NCBI GenBank assembly: GCA_028023455.1
Contig: JAQFVV010000545.1
Location: 334,842 to 398,841 of the forward strand
DNA: 64,000 bases
Source: Epiperipatus broadwayi
Lineage: Eukaryota > Onychophora > Udeonychophora > Euonychophora > Peripatidae
Direction: 5' to 3'
Made by a program: the position numbers and the translations under genes. Position 1 is the first letter of the stretch, and each line of letters opens with the position of its first letter. The notes beneath the pieces are model-generated. The model had not been told where the DNA came from, searched no databases, and was given only the letters and a program-made list of their open reading frames with translations. This document shows positions 13,748 to 25,055 of the stretch, in pieces.

Positions 13748-13977
13748 ATTTTGCTTTTCTTTTTTTTTTTTTGTTTTATGTATATATTTAGTGAATTATT
13801 TAATATCATTTTGTATATAATGTACTTCAAATTATTTTGTTTCTGTTGTGTGAAGCCATCACAATGATAGAAAACCTTTCTTGATAACCAAATATTTTAT
13901 TATTTTTTGTTTGTAAATATTTATTATTATATATTATTAATAAACATATTTAGTTGTTTAAACCAATCTGATCTCTG

Positions 13978-14290
13978 TTTGATCATCACCATCATCATTG
14001 TGCATTTATATCACTAGATGTTTGATCATTACCCTCATCATTGTGCATTTATATCACTATATGTTTGATCATCATAAGAGCATTTATACCACTAGATGTT
14101 TGATCATCACCATTATCATTGTGCATTTATACCACTAGATGTTTGATCATCACCATCATTATTGTGCATTTATATCATTAAAAGTTTCATCATCACATTA
14201 TGAATTTCACCATTAAAGGTTTGATGATGATCATCATCATTATGTATTGCTCTTCTAAATGATTGATCATCATCAGCATTTTCCTATATC
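13978..14290. repeat. Minisatellite, about 43-bp CAT-rich unit, 7-8 copies
   Basis: The repeated unit is of the form TTTGATCATCACCATCATCA followed by TTGTGCATTTATATCACTAG. Copies range from 35 to 43 bp because of internal deletions and become more diverged toward the right end. Confidence 0.9.
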
Positions 14291-14365
14291 CATGCTTATA
14301 TATAGGCTGAAGAGAGCTGACTGCAAGAACTCCCTGAATTTGAATTCTTTGGTGTAATGGGGCCT

Positions 14366-14376
14366 AAAAAGGGAGA
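14366..14376 (+). other. Polypurine tract
   Basis: AAAAAGGGAGA directly precedes the TGTAATG start of an LTR. This is the position of the plus-strand primer in gypsy elements, so the adjacent LTR is a 3' LTR. Confidence 0.65.
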
Positions 14377-14707
14377 TGTAATGAATATGCATTAGTCTAG
14401 GTCATATTGAAATATTGTAAGTAAATTATGAGTTAGCATACTAAAAGTAGATGTGATTTGGAACTGGGCATTTCATTGTGACATCTTTAGCATCCTATTC
14501 AAAAGCCTAGGTCTGACAGTAGCGAGATGCACTCTCTTTGTTATATGCCATTCCTGATTCAGTAACATCTGGCACACCTAAATGTGCCATCGAATCATAA
14601 ATTTAGGATATGACTTGTTGTGGGTTGTTTGACACATAGTATTTAAATCATCCAACCACTGAGTCGTATTCACGTCATCTTATGGTATACCCCACGGTTC
14701 TGTTATA
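14377..14707 (+). mobile_element. 3' LTR of a Ty3/gypsy-type element
   Basis: A 331-bp LTR begins TGTAATG straight after a polypurine tract and ends CTGTTATA, a decayed CATTACA. It aligns along its length with the inverted LTR pair at 3,961-4,442 (shared CCTAGGTCTGACAGTAG and GGTTGTTTGACACATAG). No matching pol frame is readable immediately upstream. It may be the partner of the 5' LTR at 4.2-4.4 kb (about 10.4 kb apart, same strand) or a separate copy. Confidence 0.75.
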
Positions 14708-14723
14708 ATATATTATAATGTAC

Positions 14724-17020
14724 AAAGTTTGTGAAAGATGAATTTCACAGATTCCACATCCTACAAAACAATATCACACCAAAAAGCTAAAATAAATAAT
14801 AAGCAGATAATACTATAAGCTAAGCTCAGAGGGTTTCAAATGTCATATGCCACAATAATAAGAACAATAAGGGTAAATCATAATAGATAAATAATATTAA
14901 GATAAAGGCAATATATTCGTAAATTAAGAGTAAGAGACTTCTCATACTCTCTCTTTAAAATATAGCTCTTAATATTTAAAGCATATGTCATTAAAGGGTT
15001 AGGTTACTTTAAAATTCTCTATTCATAGCACATCTTCCAACTACAACATCACTTACAACCTTAATGAGTATCTTATACAGATTTACAATTAAATTTCTTT
15101 TTATTAAATGGAAGCATGTTTTCTTATGTTTTTACCACATTGACTTCTTCTTTTAAAATAATTTTATCACTAAGTCATACAATCTTTTCTAATAATTATA
15201 TATGTAAAATGGATATCTCAGGATTCAGATGATTAATATTTTTAATAACTATAAATTTTATTCTTCTTTGTTCATTTTTGAAGAATCTATCAGATAAAGA
15301 ATGAGATCCTAATAAACAAAGCAGTGAGACATACTTTTACCCTTGAGATAATGTCTCCCTAAAATTACAATAGTAATAATTTTAAAAATTTAAACTAAAT
15401 ATGAAAACCTCTTAATTTAGAATAAAGCTATATACTAGGATAGAATTTTATGGCCACTTAAAATATTACACTAATAAATCCTCTTAAACATTTTCTGAAT
15501 TAAAATTCAAGTAATTCCACCATTTGAATTTATGATGAATAAACAAATAATTTTCTAATTAGAATTAAGTGATTTCAAAACAAACACAGTGATCTTTTAA
15601 TAAATGAAACTGACTAAAGTGATCTTCCAATGATGAATAAATAATTGTAATTATTTTAAATAAATAAAATAATCTTTTTCTTGCATGTTTTTTTAACATC
15701 CAAGATGCATATTCTAATACAATGGCTCTCATATCAAATTCTATATGTTCATATACTCTCAATGTTTAAAAGTAAAGACATTTTATGATAATCTTAATGA
15801 TATTTTGGATTTCTGAAGATATGCAGATGATGAGAAACAATCAAGAAAATAAATTAACAACAAAATAGCATTTATTTTGACATTATAACATTTAATAAAC
15901 AGTATCTTACAATATTATTGAGATGAATTTTTTGGATACACTAAACAAAATTTAATATGAATGAGAATTGTACTTTACAGTTTAAAATGAATAAACAGAA
16001 AATAAATAATATTGGATGGTTAATGTAACCTTCTATAATATTGATATTTGAATAAGTTCTCTCATTTTTACAAGACAATCATTCTATTATAATGTCCCTA
16101 ATGAATATATTTAATACTCTTATAAAATATAGCTTACCAATACATGTGATGAGATGAATGTTGGAGATGTATATTCTTTATTGAAATCACATATACAATT
16201 TTAATATTAAATATTTATCAGATTTACATCTTGAGGTACTGGCAAAGTACAGTTACAAGACCTGCAGATCAAAACAAACAAGTTACACTCAGATATACTA
16301 AAAGTGTGACTGTAAGAGTTGATTCTTCAATACCTATGAAAAATATCAATTGCCAGTGTAAAGTTATGGTAATACACTACCCATAGCTTTATACAAAAAT
16401 ACATTACAAATAAAATCTACATTAGGGATGATAAGGCAAAGTAAATAATGGCACAAACTCGAGAAAAGCATCTATATCTGAGGGAAGTAAATGAGCTAGG
16501 ACAATATCACTAGTCATATAATAATGAGAATGAACTAACAAGAAATAATTTAAAAAAATTACTATAACAAAAGTATTATATACTTGAATATAAGATAAAG
16601 AACAATATATTTCACTGGAAAAATATTGCAATATAAAAGAGAGACTAATATCGCAATGTCTTTAAAATACATTGGCAGGATAAAAATCAACAAGAGAGAA
16701 GAAACTAATGCTTCAATCGCTTTTAAAAATAGCAAAAACTAACTGATGTGTAACACCAATAAATTGATAATTAATGCTAAATATAGCTTAATAAAATTAT
16801 GGTATAAAATAAACAATAGAAATTTACTTCAGCATCTATCCCTGTCAGCATTTACATATATATTCGAAATAAATAATTTCATGATAGAGACAAATATAAC
16901 AAAATTAAAATATACCATTATCAAACTATTAATATTTGGAGAACTTTTGACAATATACTTCATAGATGATTTATTTAAAAAATTATACCAAATAAAATGC
17001 ATAAAATAATAATAAAAATA
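14724..17020. other. AT-rich non-coding DNA
   Basis: No motifs, splice-bounded frames or repeat structure were recognised. The frames at 15,565-15,762, 16,422-16,631, 16,746-17,009 and 16,829-17,026 are low-complexity. Confidence 0.5.
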
Positions 17021-17022
17021 CA

Positions 17023-18149
17023 CCATTCAGCTCACTACTATTTACCTTTTACATCAATCCACTCATACTTAAAATCCAACAAAATATCAAAGGCATCAAG
17101 ATACCAGGCACATCACAACATATAGCCTGCATTGCACATATGGATGACATTACAGCCTTCTTTCCTTCTAGAAAGCAGATGCCAATGCTACAAAAATGCT
17201 TCAAGACCAAGAATCAATATACCATCTCAAATTTAATCAGAATAAGACTGCCACCTGGTCACTACACAAGTAAGCCATCCACACAACTTTCCAAGGCAAA
17301 CCATCAGTGTTCCTTGGCTTTCCCTTCTATATGGGGATAAATGCAATGAAACACAAAATACAAAACAAGTTAAAAAATGAAGCAGAATGGATCATACTTC
17401 TCTATCAAAATGATATCTTTCAATATATGCTAAAATACAATTGTTCAACCAACTAGTGATCACCAAAATAATTTATTATTCTCCCATAATTCAATTCCCC
17501 AAATCTTTCATATTAAAAATTTCTTCATATTGCAATAAACTTCTATGGAATAGAAAGACAATATCAGTATTTCTAAAATGCCTTGGTCATCCAACAATAC
17601 ACAATGGTTTGGAGCTATACAATATATATATTTTTCAAATACAAATGACCACAAACCTTATAATAGCTACTCTCAGACATTTCCCAAAACTTCAATGTCT
17701 AATCCAAATAATATCTACAGACAAATCTCTACCTTCACATTGCTACCTATCATCAGTTTATCAACCAGTTCAGAAACACACATATTCAAATATTCAGAAA
17801 CACACATATTCAAATATTCATATTGGCAGATCTATGCATTGATATACCCAGGACATACAACAGATATTTCCACCCAGATGCTCAGAATAAACAACTGACA
17901 GCTGCTTAAAAAATTTAAAAAATGGTCCATGGAGCCCAAATTTTTTGATTTCCTCAGACTAAATCTATGTGCCTTACTAACATCAGATTTTCTAAGATAC
18001 AGATGCTTTTGTACAAAAATAGAACCTTCTGCACACTAAGCCACCAAGCAGAAGAAACCCAACAACATCTGTTTTACAACTGCTTGGCATTAAACAATAT
18101 TCAGTATGAAATAACTAACACATATAGACATTCAAACATCTCCCTGTAG
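17023..18149 (+). pseudogene. LINE (non-LTR retrotransposon) reverse transcriptase, 3' half
   Basis: The frame 17,023-17,340 begins PFSSLLFTFYINPLILKIQQ and reaches AHMDDITAFF, the palm motif (usual form YADD; here MDD). After a frameshift, 17,441-17,842 carries LLWNRK and a later GLELYN, matching the 'lLWn.k......P...GGl.l.n' thumb/connection region. The segment 17,967-18,149 has CTLSHQAEETQQHLFYNC, the usual C-terminal zinc-knuckle-like block (C..C...E...Hlf..C) with one Cys changed to Ser. Domain order is therefore RT palm, connection, C-terminal knuckle. The endonuclease and fingers domains are missing, as in a 5'-truncated copy. Several stops and shifts show it is dead. Clade not determined. 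Confidence 0.8.
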
Positions 18150-18874
18150 GATATCATCAGTGCATTCTGCTGAATATCCACCTCTACAGTCTGTGCAGTA
18201 GCTTTCATGCTCTGCATTTTGGTGCATGTGATGCACATTTGCTTTTGACAATAATACAACATGACATACATCAACATTTCATAACAAATTAGCACAATTA
18301 AAAAACAGACAATAAAATAGCACACCCAGACATTTTCATGGCCACTTGGTCATTCCTTAAACACATTAAACAATGCTCAAATTTCTAATCAGGGAAGTTC
18401 TGTCATTTTTCAAATCACTTAATATACTCAAAAAGAGAATGCAAGAAAATGGACATCGCAAAATCCAGGAGTTGATATATAATAATAAAACATACAGTGT
18501 TGCCAGTAGAAACATACACCAGCTTTCAAAAACAATATCTAAAGACTAACAAACTATTACAAAGCATGTATACACTGTATATATGTGTCTCAATTATCCA
18601 AATGTAAATAACTTTGAGAAACAATTTAAAGAAAACAAATGGAATTAAAAAAAACTAACAGAAGCCATATAAATTTAGTATTATAACTTATAATAGATAA
18701 TCCATCGCTCACCCAGTTTATATCTGTAAAGACTTATAAAGAACTTAAATAGACGTAATATACGTAATCCTCAGGAACATTAATGTAAACACATGTATAC
18801 AGACAGTATTAATGTAATCTGCTTTTTTAGTCTGAATAAAGTTCCTTTTTGAAACATAATAATAACAATTGTAT

Positions 18875-18996
18875 AAATGTATAAGTATGCAAATAATATG
18901 TTTTTTCAAGAAAACTACTGCATTTTAAAAGCTTGAAATAAATTAAATATTCCCTTATTAAAAATAGGTTTGAATTCAGGTAATACATTTATAAAG
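18875..18996. repeat. Dispersed direct repeat, copy 1 (partner at 19,820-19,937)
   Basis: About 120 bp, beginning AAATGTATAAGTATGC and containing AAAAGCTTGAAATAAATTAA, recurs about 945 bp downstream with a few substitutions. It has no coding content. Confidence 0.85.
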
Positions 18997-19819
18997 TAGT
19001 AGTAGCAGCAGCATTTTAAAATATCATGAATATTTAATCTTAGTAACTATACCTTTCACCAAAATTTAAAATGAAGTCTCACTGAAACTAGAGTTCTGAA
19101 AATATTGCAGGTTTCCAGATTATTATAATATAGCAAATTGAACTTACACAAACAATATTTTACACAATAAGGTTAAGCAAAAAATATTTAAAGATGTTAT
19201 CAATATTATGTATGACCATTCAAATTGATGAAACATATTTCATGAATGAAGCATGAATTAATGATGCATATTTAATATTTTATTATATTAACTTATATTT
19301 TTTGAAAGCACATCTATTAACAATAACAATTAAGGAATAATCTTTTCAAAAACCTTTTAGAATAGAGCAGAATTCTAATAACAATAAAAAGAGAGCTGAT
19401 ATTTTGGAACACACAGAGGATAATTCAGGGGAATCACGTTTAAATTACATGTAATATGTTTTATTTTGGCTGTTGATAAAAGTAATAATTTTGGCATAGT
19501 AATAAATTCAAAGAAGTAAATTTCCAGTGGTATCTCTGGAACATATCTTATTTAGAAGTAAGTTTAACTTCCATGCAGTAGGAAATGCATATTTCCTTAT
19601 TTTAGCTTGAAATAAACATAATAAAGATATTTAATGACTAAATCAATTTCATGTCACTGCTAATAATAATAAAAGTCATTTTAAAAACTATAGATGTTTA
19701 AATAATTCAACTTCTTAAATAAATGAATGTTATCCTTTAAATAAATGTTTCATAATAATTAAACTAATACATGTTATATATAATTTGAGGCCATTCATTC
19801 ATAATGCATCTTGAAAAAT

Positions 19820-19937
19820 AAATGTATAAGTATGCAAATATGTTTTCCAAGAAAACTACAGCATTTTAAAAGCTTGAAATAAATTAAAATATTCCCTTAT
19901 TAAAAATAGGTTTAAATTCAGGTAATACATTTATAAA
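19820..19937. repeat. Dispersed direct repeat, copy 2 (partner at 18,875-18,996)
   Basis: Same sequence as copy 1 with small indels (AATAATATG versus AATATG). It ends GGTAATACATTTATAAAG as copy 1 does. Confidence 0.85.
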
Positions 19938-22900
19938 GGTTTTGCTATTTGGATTAAAAGTTTTTCATTTAAAATGAACTAATTCCAAAGAAAAACTTTT
20001 CTTTTTAACATACAAAAATTTAAGACATTTTTTAAAAATAAAATAAAAGTTGCTTTATGAATAGTTAAGATAGTAAAAATCTTTAACAGTCTTAATGTGT
20101 TAATTTTGTACGATCATCTGTCAATAGTATGGAAAATAGAATTAATAAAAGTTCTTATGCAACAGGAATGATAATGATACTTTTTCATAAAATCCATCAA
20201 AGCATTTAATTGTAGTGAAAATAATTTAATTTCTGTTGAATATTCTATTGACTTTCCCATAATGCACATTCTGTAATGTAATTTCAAGTACTGGTAAATT
20301 TAAAAGTTTAAAAATTGAGCCTGGATAAAGTTAATTTGGAAACTCATTCTTTCTAAAACTTTAACACAAAATAAAATTAATTAAAAATAGATACAACCTA
20401 GGCAAAAAATAATTATTTGATTCTTCTGCAAGTAAGCAAGTGTGAAGAAATGTATTGACTAACTTTATTTATAATCTAAGTCATATGAGAAATTGACATT
20501 TTGATTGCTCCTAGTTGACTTGTATTGATTAGAAATTATAGATTTCTTAGTATCCTAGGAAAAATTGCTAAAAATAAAATAATTTGCATATTATGTCTAG
20601 TCAGTAATTAATTATTACATTTTTTAAAAAAATTTTTAAAACAAATTATTTAGAAAATTAAATGTATTACAATGAATGGGAAATAAATTATTACATAATA
20701 AAATTTATATTATTTCAAACAGAATATTCCTTTAATCACATTTATCTTTTTTTTAATAAGCTCCCAGAATATTAGTTAATTGTTTGTTTGTTTTTTTAAA
20801 TAAAGATGTTGAAGAATAATTTTAATATTAAATTTCTAAGGAAGTTGTTTTTTAAGAAATGAAAGCTTTTCCATCCATGCATCTTCACATACATTAATGC
20901 ATTTTTTATTTAAAGATTGCTAGTTTTATTATAACAATTAATTACTTATTTTCTTTGATTAACTAAATTTTAAAATTGTTTAATTAAACTAATGCACTTT
21001 TACAAGCAATTTAAATATTTGCAACCTAGCCTTAAAAGTTTGAACTTGTCTTTAAAATTTTACTTTAACATAACTTTTAACAAACTCTAATAATTAAGCT
21101 AGAATGGTTTTAATTTTAATATTTTAAAATTAAACTCACTAGTACTTTACATTAGTAATATTTTTAAGATTAAGCATTTAAAAATTATAATAGAGCTACT
21201 AAAGAGATTCAAACATTATAAAATGGCTCTTAAGATTCTTTTTTAAATCATAAAAATTATAAAAATTCTTCTAAATTGGCTAATCAGATGTGTAATATTT
21301 AATTATTAAGTAGTGACAAAGTTGGCTTATCAGAAAAATTAAACTATTGGAATTGTTTTTCTGATACTATGCTGCTATAAAACTTGACATTCATCTTTAA
21401 GATAAAAGCTGAAAGTCATAATATATATAAGCAGATTATATTTTTAAAAAATGAATTTATTGGCAGATAGTAAAAAGATGTATATCAGAGTAATCATTAT
21501 AAAAGTACTGAAATAGGGCAAATTGAGTAAAGCATTTATTTTTTTTCAAAAGGAGACTAGCCAATCAAGTTTAGAAGAATCATTACTACTTTAGTTTAAT
21601 AGAAGAGATAAATGCATTATAGTGTCTAATAGATGGTGAATGGACTGGTGAGCTTTATTCAAAAGATCATGTATTGGCTTGATATAAGATATAAAGAAAC
21701 CATTACTGAGAAAAATATTTTGACCATAGATAAAATACCAAGTTTATAGGAAATTATTTTGACTGTAAAGATCATTACAAAATATACATACAAATCAGGA
21801 TAGAGAATTTGGGTGATTTCTGGAGAGTTTTAGGGCTAAAATTCTATTACAAGTAGTAAATAATCATTTTTTAAAAATAAATCGATTATATTTTGAAAAA
21901 AATTAATTTTGGTAAACTATCATTGTTTTGTTGTAGAGTATTTTGAAAATCAGCATTAATGAAAAAGTTATATATGGTTTTTTTGTTTGAACAAAGTAAG
22001 AGAAAATGCAAATATTTTAGAAAAAAAAATATTTAGAATATTATCATTAATAAAATTATAAATTTGATTAAGCGTAAAAGAAAAAAGATAACTACTAGTA
22101 AAGAGAAAACATGTTGGATAAAAATTTAATATTTTAACATGACTAGGCCATTTAAAAATGTTAAAAAACACCACAAATGAACTCTGTTTTAGTTTAAATA
22201 TTTTTCTAAAGTCAAACTATATCATTGAACAAATACAAGCATTGGGAAGAACATATACATGCATTTTTAAGACATTAATTGTATTGCTTAATACAATGGA
22301 TTGGTTTTCACAATCATATAATTACACTATCATGAAGATCTCTGGTTTATTTATATCACATAAATTCCTGCTACATTTATAATTTATTTCTATCATGAAT
22401 ATATTTTATTTTTCTTCATGTCTTTGTATGTTTGATTCTAATGACTGTGCAGATTTGTGCTATTAAAAAAGGCTTCCATAAAACCCAAATAGAAAACAAA
22501 TTTTCTTGAACTAGCATAACTACATATGTCAGTTTTTTTTTTCACCAGAAATTATAAAAATTAGCCAAGGAAACCACATATTCTCTTGGTAATATTATTT
22601 AATATCTAGCACATCAGATGAAGCAAAAGAAAATAAGGAACTTTTGCATATTTTTTTCAGATATACTAAATTATTATGCCAGGATATGTAAAATGTTACT
22701 GTTTCATGGATAAGCATAATTTTTAGGTTACAAAAGAATTCTTTTATTATAAGAAAAATGGATTCAATATATATTTCAAAGCTAGTTTAATATAGAAATG
22801 ATCATTAGTTAATTAGGTATAAATATATCTTAGAAAAAAAATTTTTCAAAAAATATTTAAAAATTTGTTAATATTAAAAATTAATTTCCTTCAATTTTCA

Positions 22901-23262
22901 CAGATACGATTAGTGAATTTAAAGTAATTAATAAATAATTTTAAAATATTAACACACCTTGAACACAGTTCAAAGTTAAATAAATATAGCAGGTATTAAA
23001 TTAAAACAGCTGCACATATTATGGGGGAAAAAGGAAGGATTTATGAACATTTTTTTATTATTAAAAGGCATAATATGATTTAAAGAAGAAATATAAAAAT
23101 TATTTTAAACAATATATTTAAATAGTGTATATTTTGAATTCTGTAAAATGGTATAGAAAAGAATTAATAATGGCAGAAGGAAACAATAGTGAAATGACAA
23201 AGTTATAGAAGAGAATTTATATCAAAACGTAAAAAAATATTTCAGTATTGAAAGGGAAAATC

Positions 23263-23544
23263 AGCCATAAAGCTAATGCACATGCACTTTGTAGATTTTT
23301 AATGATAAATGAATACTCTCACTTTCAAACACAAGATAAAGTCATTGTGAAAAAGTAGAATGAATCCATTTATTTTTTCCACCCAAACATTTATGTATGG
23401 GCAAATCTTAAGCATTTGGAAATGAGAGTGTGAAGATGTTAAACGATCACTTTAAATTACTTTAACTATGCTTGAATGAATGACACTTGCGAAATTTTCC
23501 AGAATTTAAAATCTACAAAATGCATGTGCATTAACTTTATGGCT
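23263..23544. mobile_element. MITE with 37-bp terminal inverted repeats
   Basis: The left end AGCCATAAAGCTAATGCACA and the right end (TGTGCATTAACTTTATGGCT region) form near-perfect inverted repeats of about 37 bp around a 282-bp element with no coding capacity. The interior is a diverged copy of the 334-bp unit arrayed at 27.3-29.4 kb: shared order AATAAATGAATACT, then GAGCAAATCT-like, then CTTTAAATTACT, then TGAATGAATGAC. No target-site duplication is obvious, so the superfamily is undetermined. Confidence 0.75.
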
Positions 23545-24497
23545 AAATATTAATATTACAGTTTATAAACATAGCGCTATATAAAAAAATATTTCATTTA
23601 AAAATTTATATAGTAAATATCAAAAAACATTAGTAGCTCTGACAATAATAAAATCATTTGAAATGCTATATATTTTTATTAGAGAGGTAGATATGTAATT
23701 AAGACTATAAGAATGTAAAAGCTTCTAGAAATAATGGAATGAAGTTTTTTTTAAAAAAAAACATATGGAAAATAGAGAAAGTATTGACCAAATTATACAC
23801 TAAATGTCTAAATGATAATTAATGGTTTCCCAAAATTTAATAGTATTTATTTAAGAAAGATGAAAAAACTCATCAATCTTTTATCAAATCTATATACATT
23901 TGTATAAAATTTCCTACAAATCATCTACAGAGAACATTGAATTCAAGCCCACTATAATATCAAACTGTGTTTAAAAGTGATTATATTAAAATAGACCATA
24001 TACAAATAGTAAGACAATAAATAAAAAGAATCAGTAGGTTCTAGTTGTCATTTTACACTGAATTCGTAAATTATGAGATGTCCTTCAATTTTATATGCAT
24101 TTCTTATATAATTGTAACTTTTAAACATTATGCCATAAATTCAGAACACAATCAAATTCTGGAAAATGTGATTATTCTATCTTGTAAAAATTAACAAGAT
24201 TAATATTGATAAGAATGTAAGGTGGTACCTATCCAAAACATTTGAAGTAGCTTTATGAGAAGTATTATATCATTTAAAATGAAAAGTAAGAGACATAAAA
24301 AGCAGTGAGATTTGTTTAAATAATTTAGTTTTTTGTAGTTTATGCAGTTCAAATAATAATTGTAAATAATAGAAAATTTTACAATTATTATTATATATAA
24401 ACAATGAAGATTTCCAATTCCTCAACAAGATTTGTGATAAATGCTTAGCCAGAGCCAGCATTTAAAATATCTCTGTCAGGAACCCCCCCAAAAAAAA

Positions 24498-24538
24498 TCT
24501 GTGACCATGGTTTCGTGCTTTGGCACTCCTCAGAGGGG
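24498..24538 (-). ncRNA. Hammerhead ribozyme, complete conserved core
   Basis: Read on the minus strand: CTGAGGA (matches the CUGANGA core), then stem II GTGC-CAAA-GCAC (four perfect pairs including the G-C closing pair), then GAA, then helix III ACC-AT-GGT, then the cleavage-site C at 24,503. All invariant core bases are present in the right order. Helix I is weak: CCCCT before the core faces ACAGA after the cleavage site, whereas the sister copy in the other arm has a perfect CCTCT/AGAGG. The catalytic core therefore looks intact but helix I is decayed. Confidence 0.75.
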
Positions 24539-24915
24539 TGCCAGGGTAGGTTCAGACACTAGATTTAAAAATACCAATCCAAAGCCAAGCACTTATGGAA
24601 AATCTAAAATTTTCAGACACCTATATGTCTTCAAACCCAGCTATCCAACTCAAATAGCTATATGGGGCATGGAAAATCTGAAATTTTCAGACACCTACAT
24701 ATCTTCAAACCAGCTATCCAACTCAAATAGCTATATGTGGCATATCAGCCCCATACAGCTATTCGAACCCTGTATAGCTATTTTAGTTGGATAGCTGGGT
24801 TTGAAGACATGTAGGTATCTGAAAATTTCAGATTTTCCGCTCAATAGATAACTTTTAGTTAAATGCTGGCTTTGGGTTGGTGTTTTTAGATCTAGTGTCT
24901 GAACCTATCCTAGCA

Positions 24916-24956
24916 CCTCTCTGAGAAGTGCTAGAGCATGAAACCATGATCAGAGG
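24916..24956 (+). ncRNA. Hammerhead ribozyme motif with one core change
   Basis: Helix I CCTCT/AGAGG is perfect. The core reads CTGAGAA, so the conserved G8 is A. Stem II is GTGCT-AG-AGCAT (five pairs counting a G-T wobble). GAA follows, then a short, partly mismatched helix III and C at 24,951. The G8 change is expected to abolish or strongly reduce cleavage. It is the inverted partner of the motif at 24,498-24,538. Confidence 0.6.
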
Positions 24957-25055
24957 TTTGGGGGAGGTCCTGATAGAGATATTTTAAATGCTTTCTCTAG
25001 CTAAGCATTTATCACAAAGCTTGTTGAGAAATTGGCAATCCTCATTGTTTATAAC

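Larger units (their letters stand above)
18150..23262. other. AT-rich non-coding DNA
   Basis: No genes are recognised. The only structure noted is one dispersed direct repeat (listed separately). Short open frames at 21,968-22,174 and 22,158-22,382 overlap on opposite strands and have no recognisable motif. Confidence 0.5.
24400..25055. mobile_element. Fold-back retrozyme-like element with two hammerhead motifs
   Basis: This is a roughly 650-bp inverted repeat. The left arm starts near ATTTCCAATTCCTCAACAAG and the right arm ends near CTTGTTGAGAAATTGGCAAT, with a partly duplicated centre at about 24,600-24,780. Each arm carries a hammerhead-like motif in opposite orientation (annotated separately). 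The arm sequence is homologous to the tandem dimer at 29,540-30,080 (shared GATAGAGATATTTTAAATGC versus GATAGAGATTTTGAATTC, and TTTTAGATCTAGTGTCTGAA). It has no protein-coding capacity. Animal retrozymes have such non-coding, ribozyme-bearing units of a few hundred bp; assignment to them is inference. Confidence 0.7.

Noticed and set aside
13978-14290. CRISPR-like array of about 43-bp units
   Set aside because: Units abut without unique spacers and drift in length and sequence, so this is a minisatellite in eukaryotic DNA.
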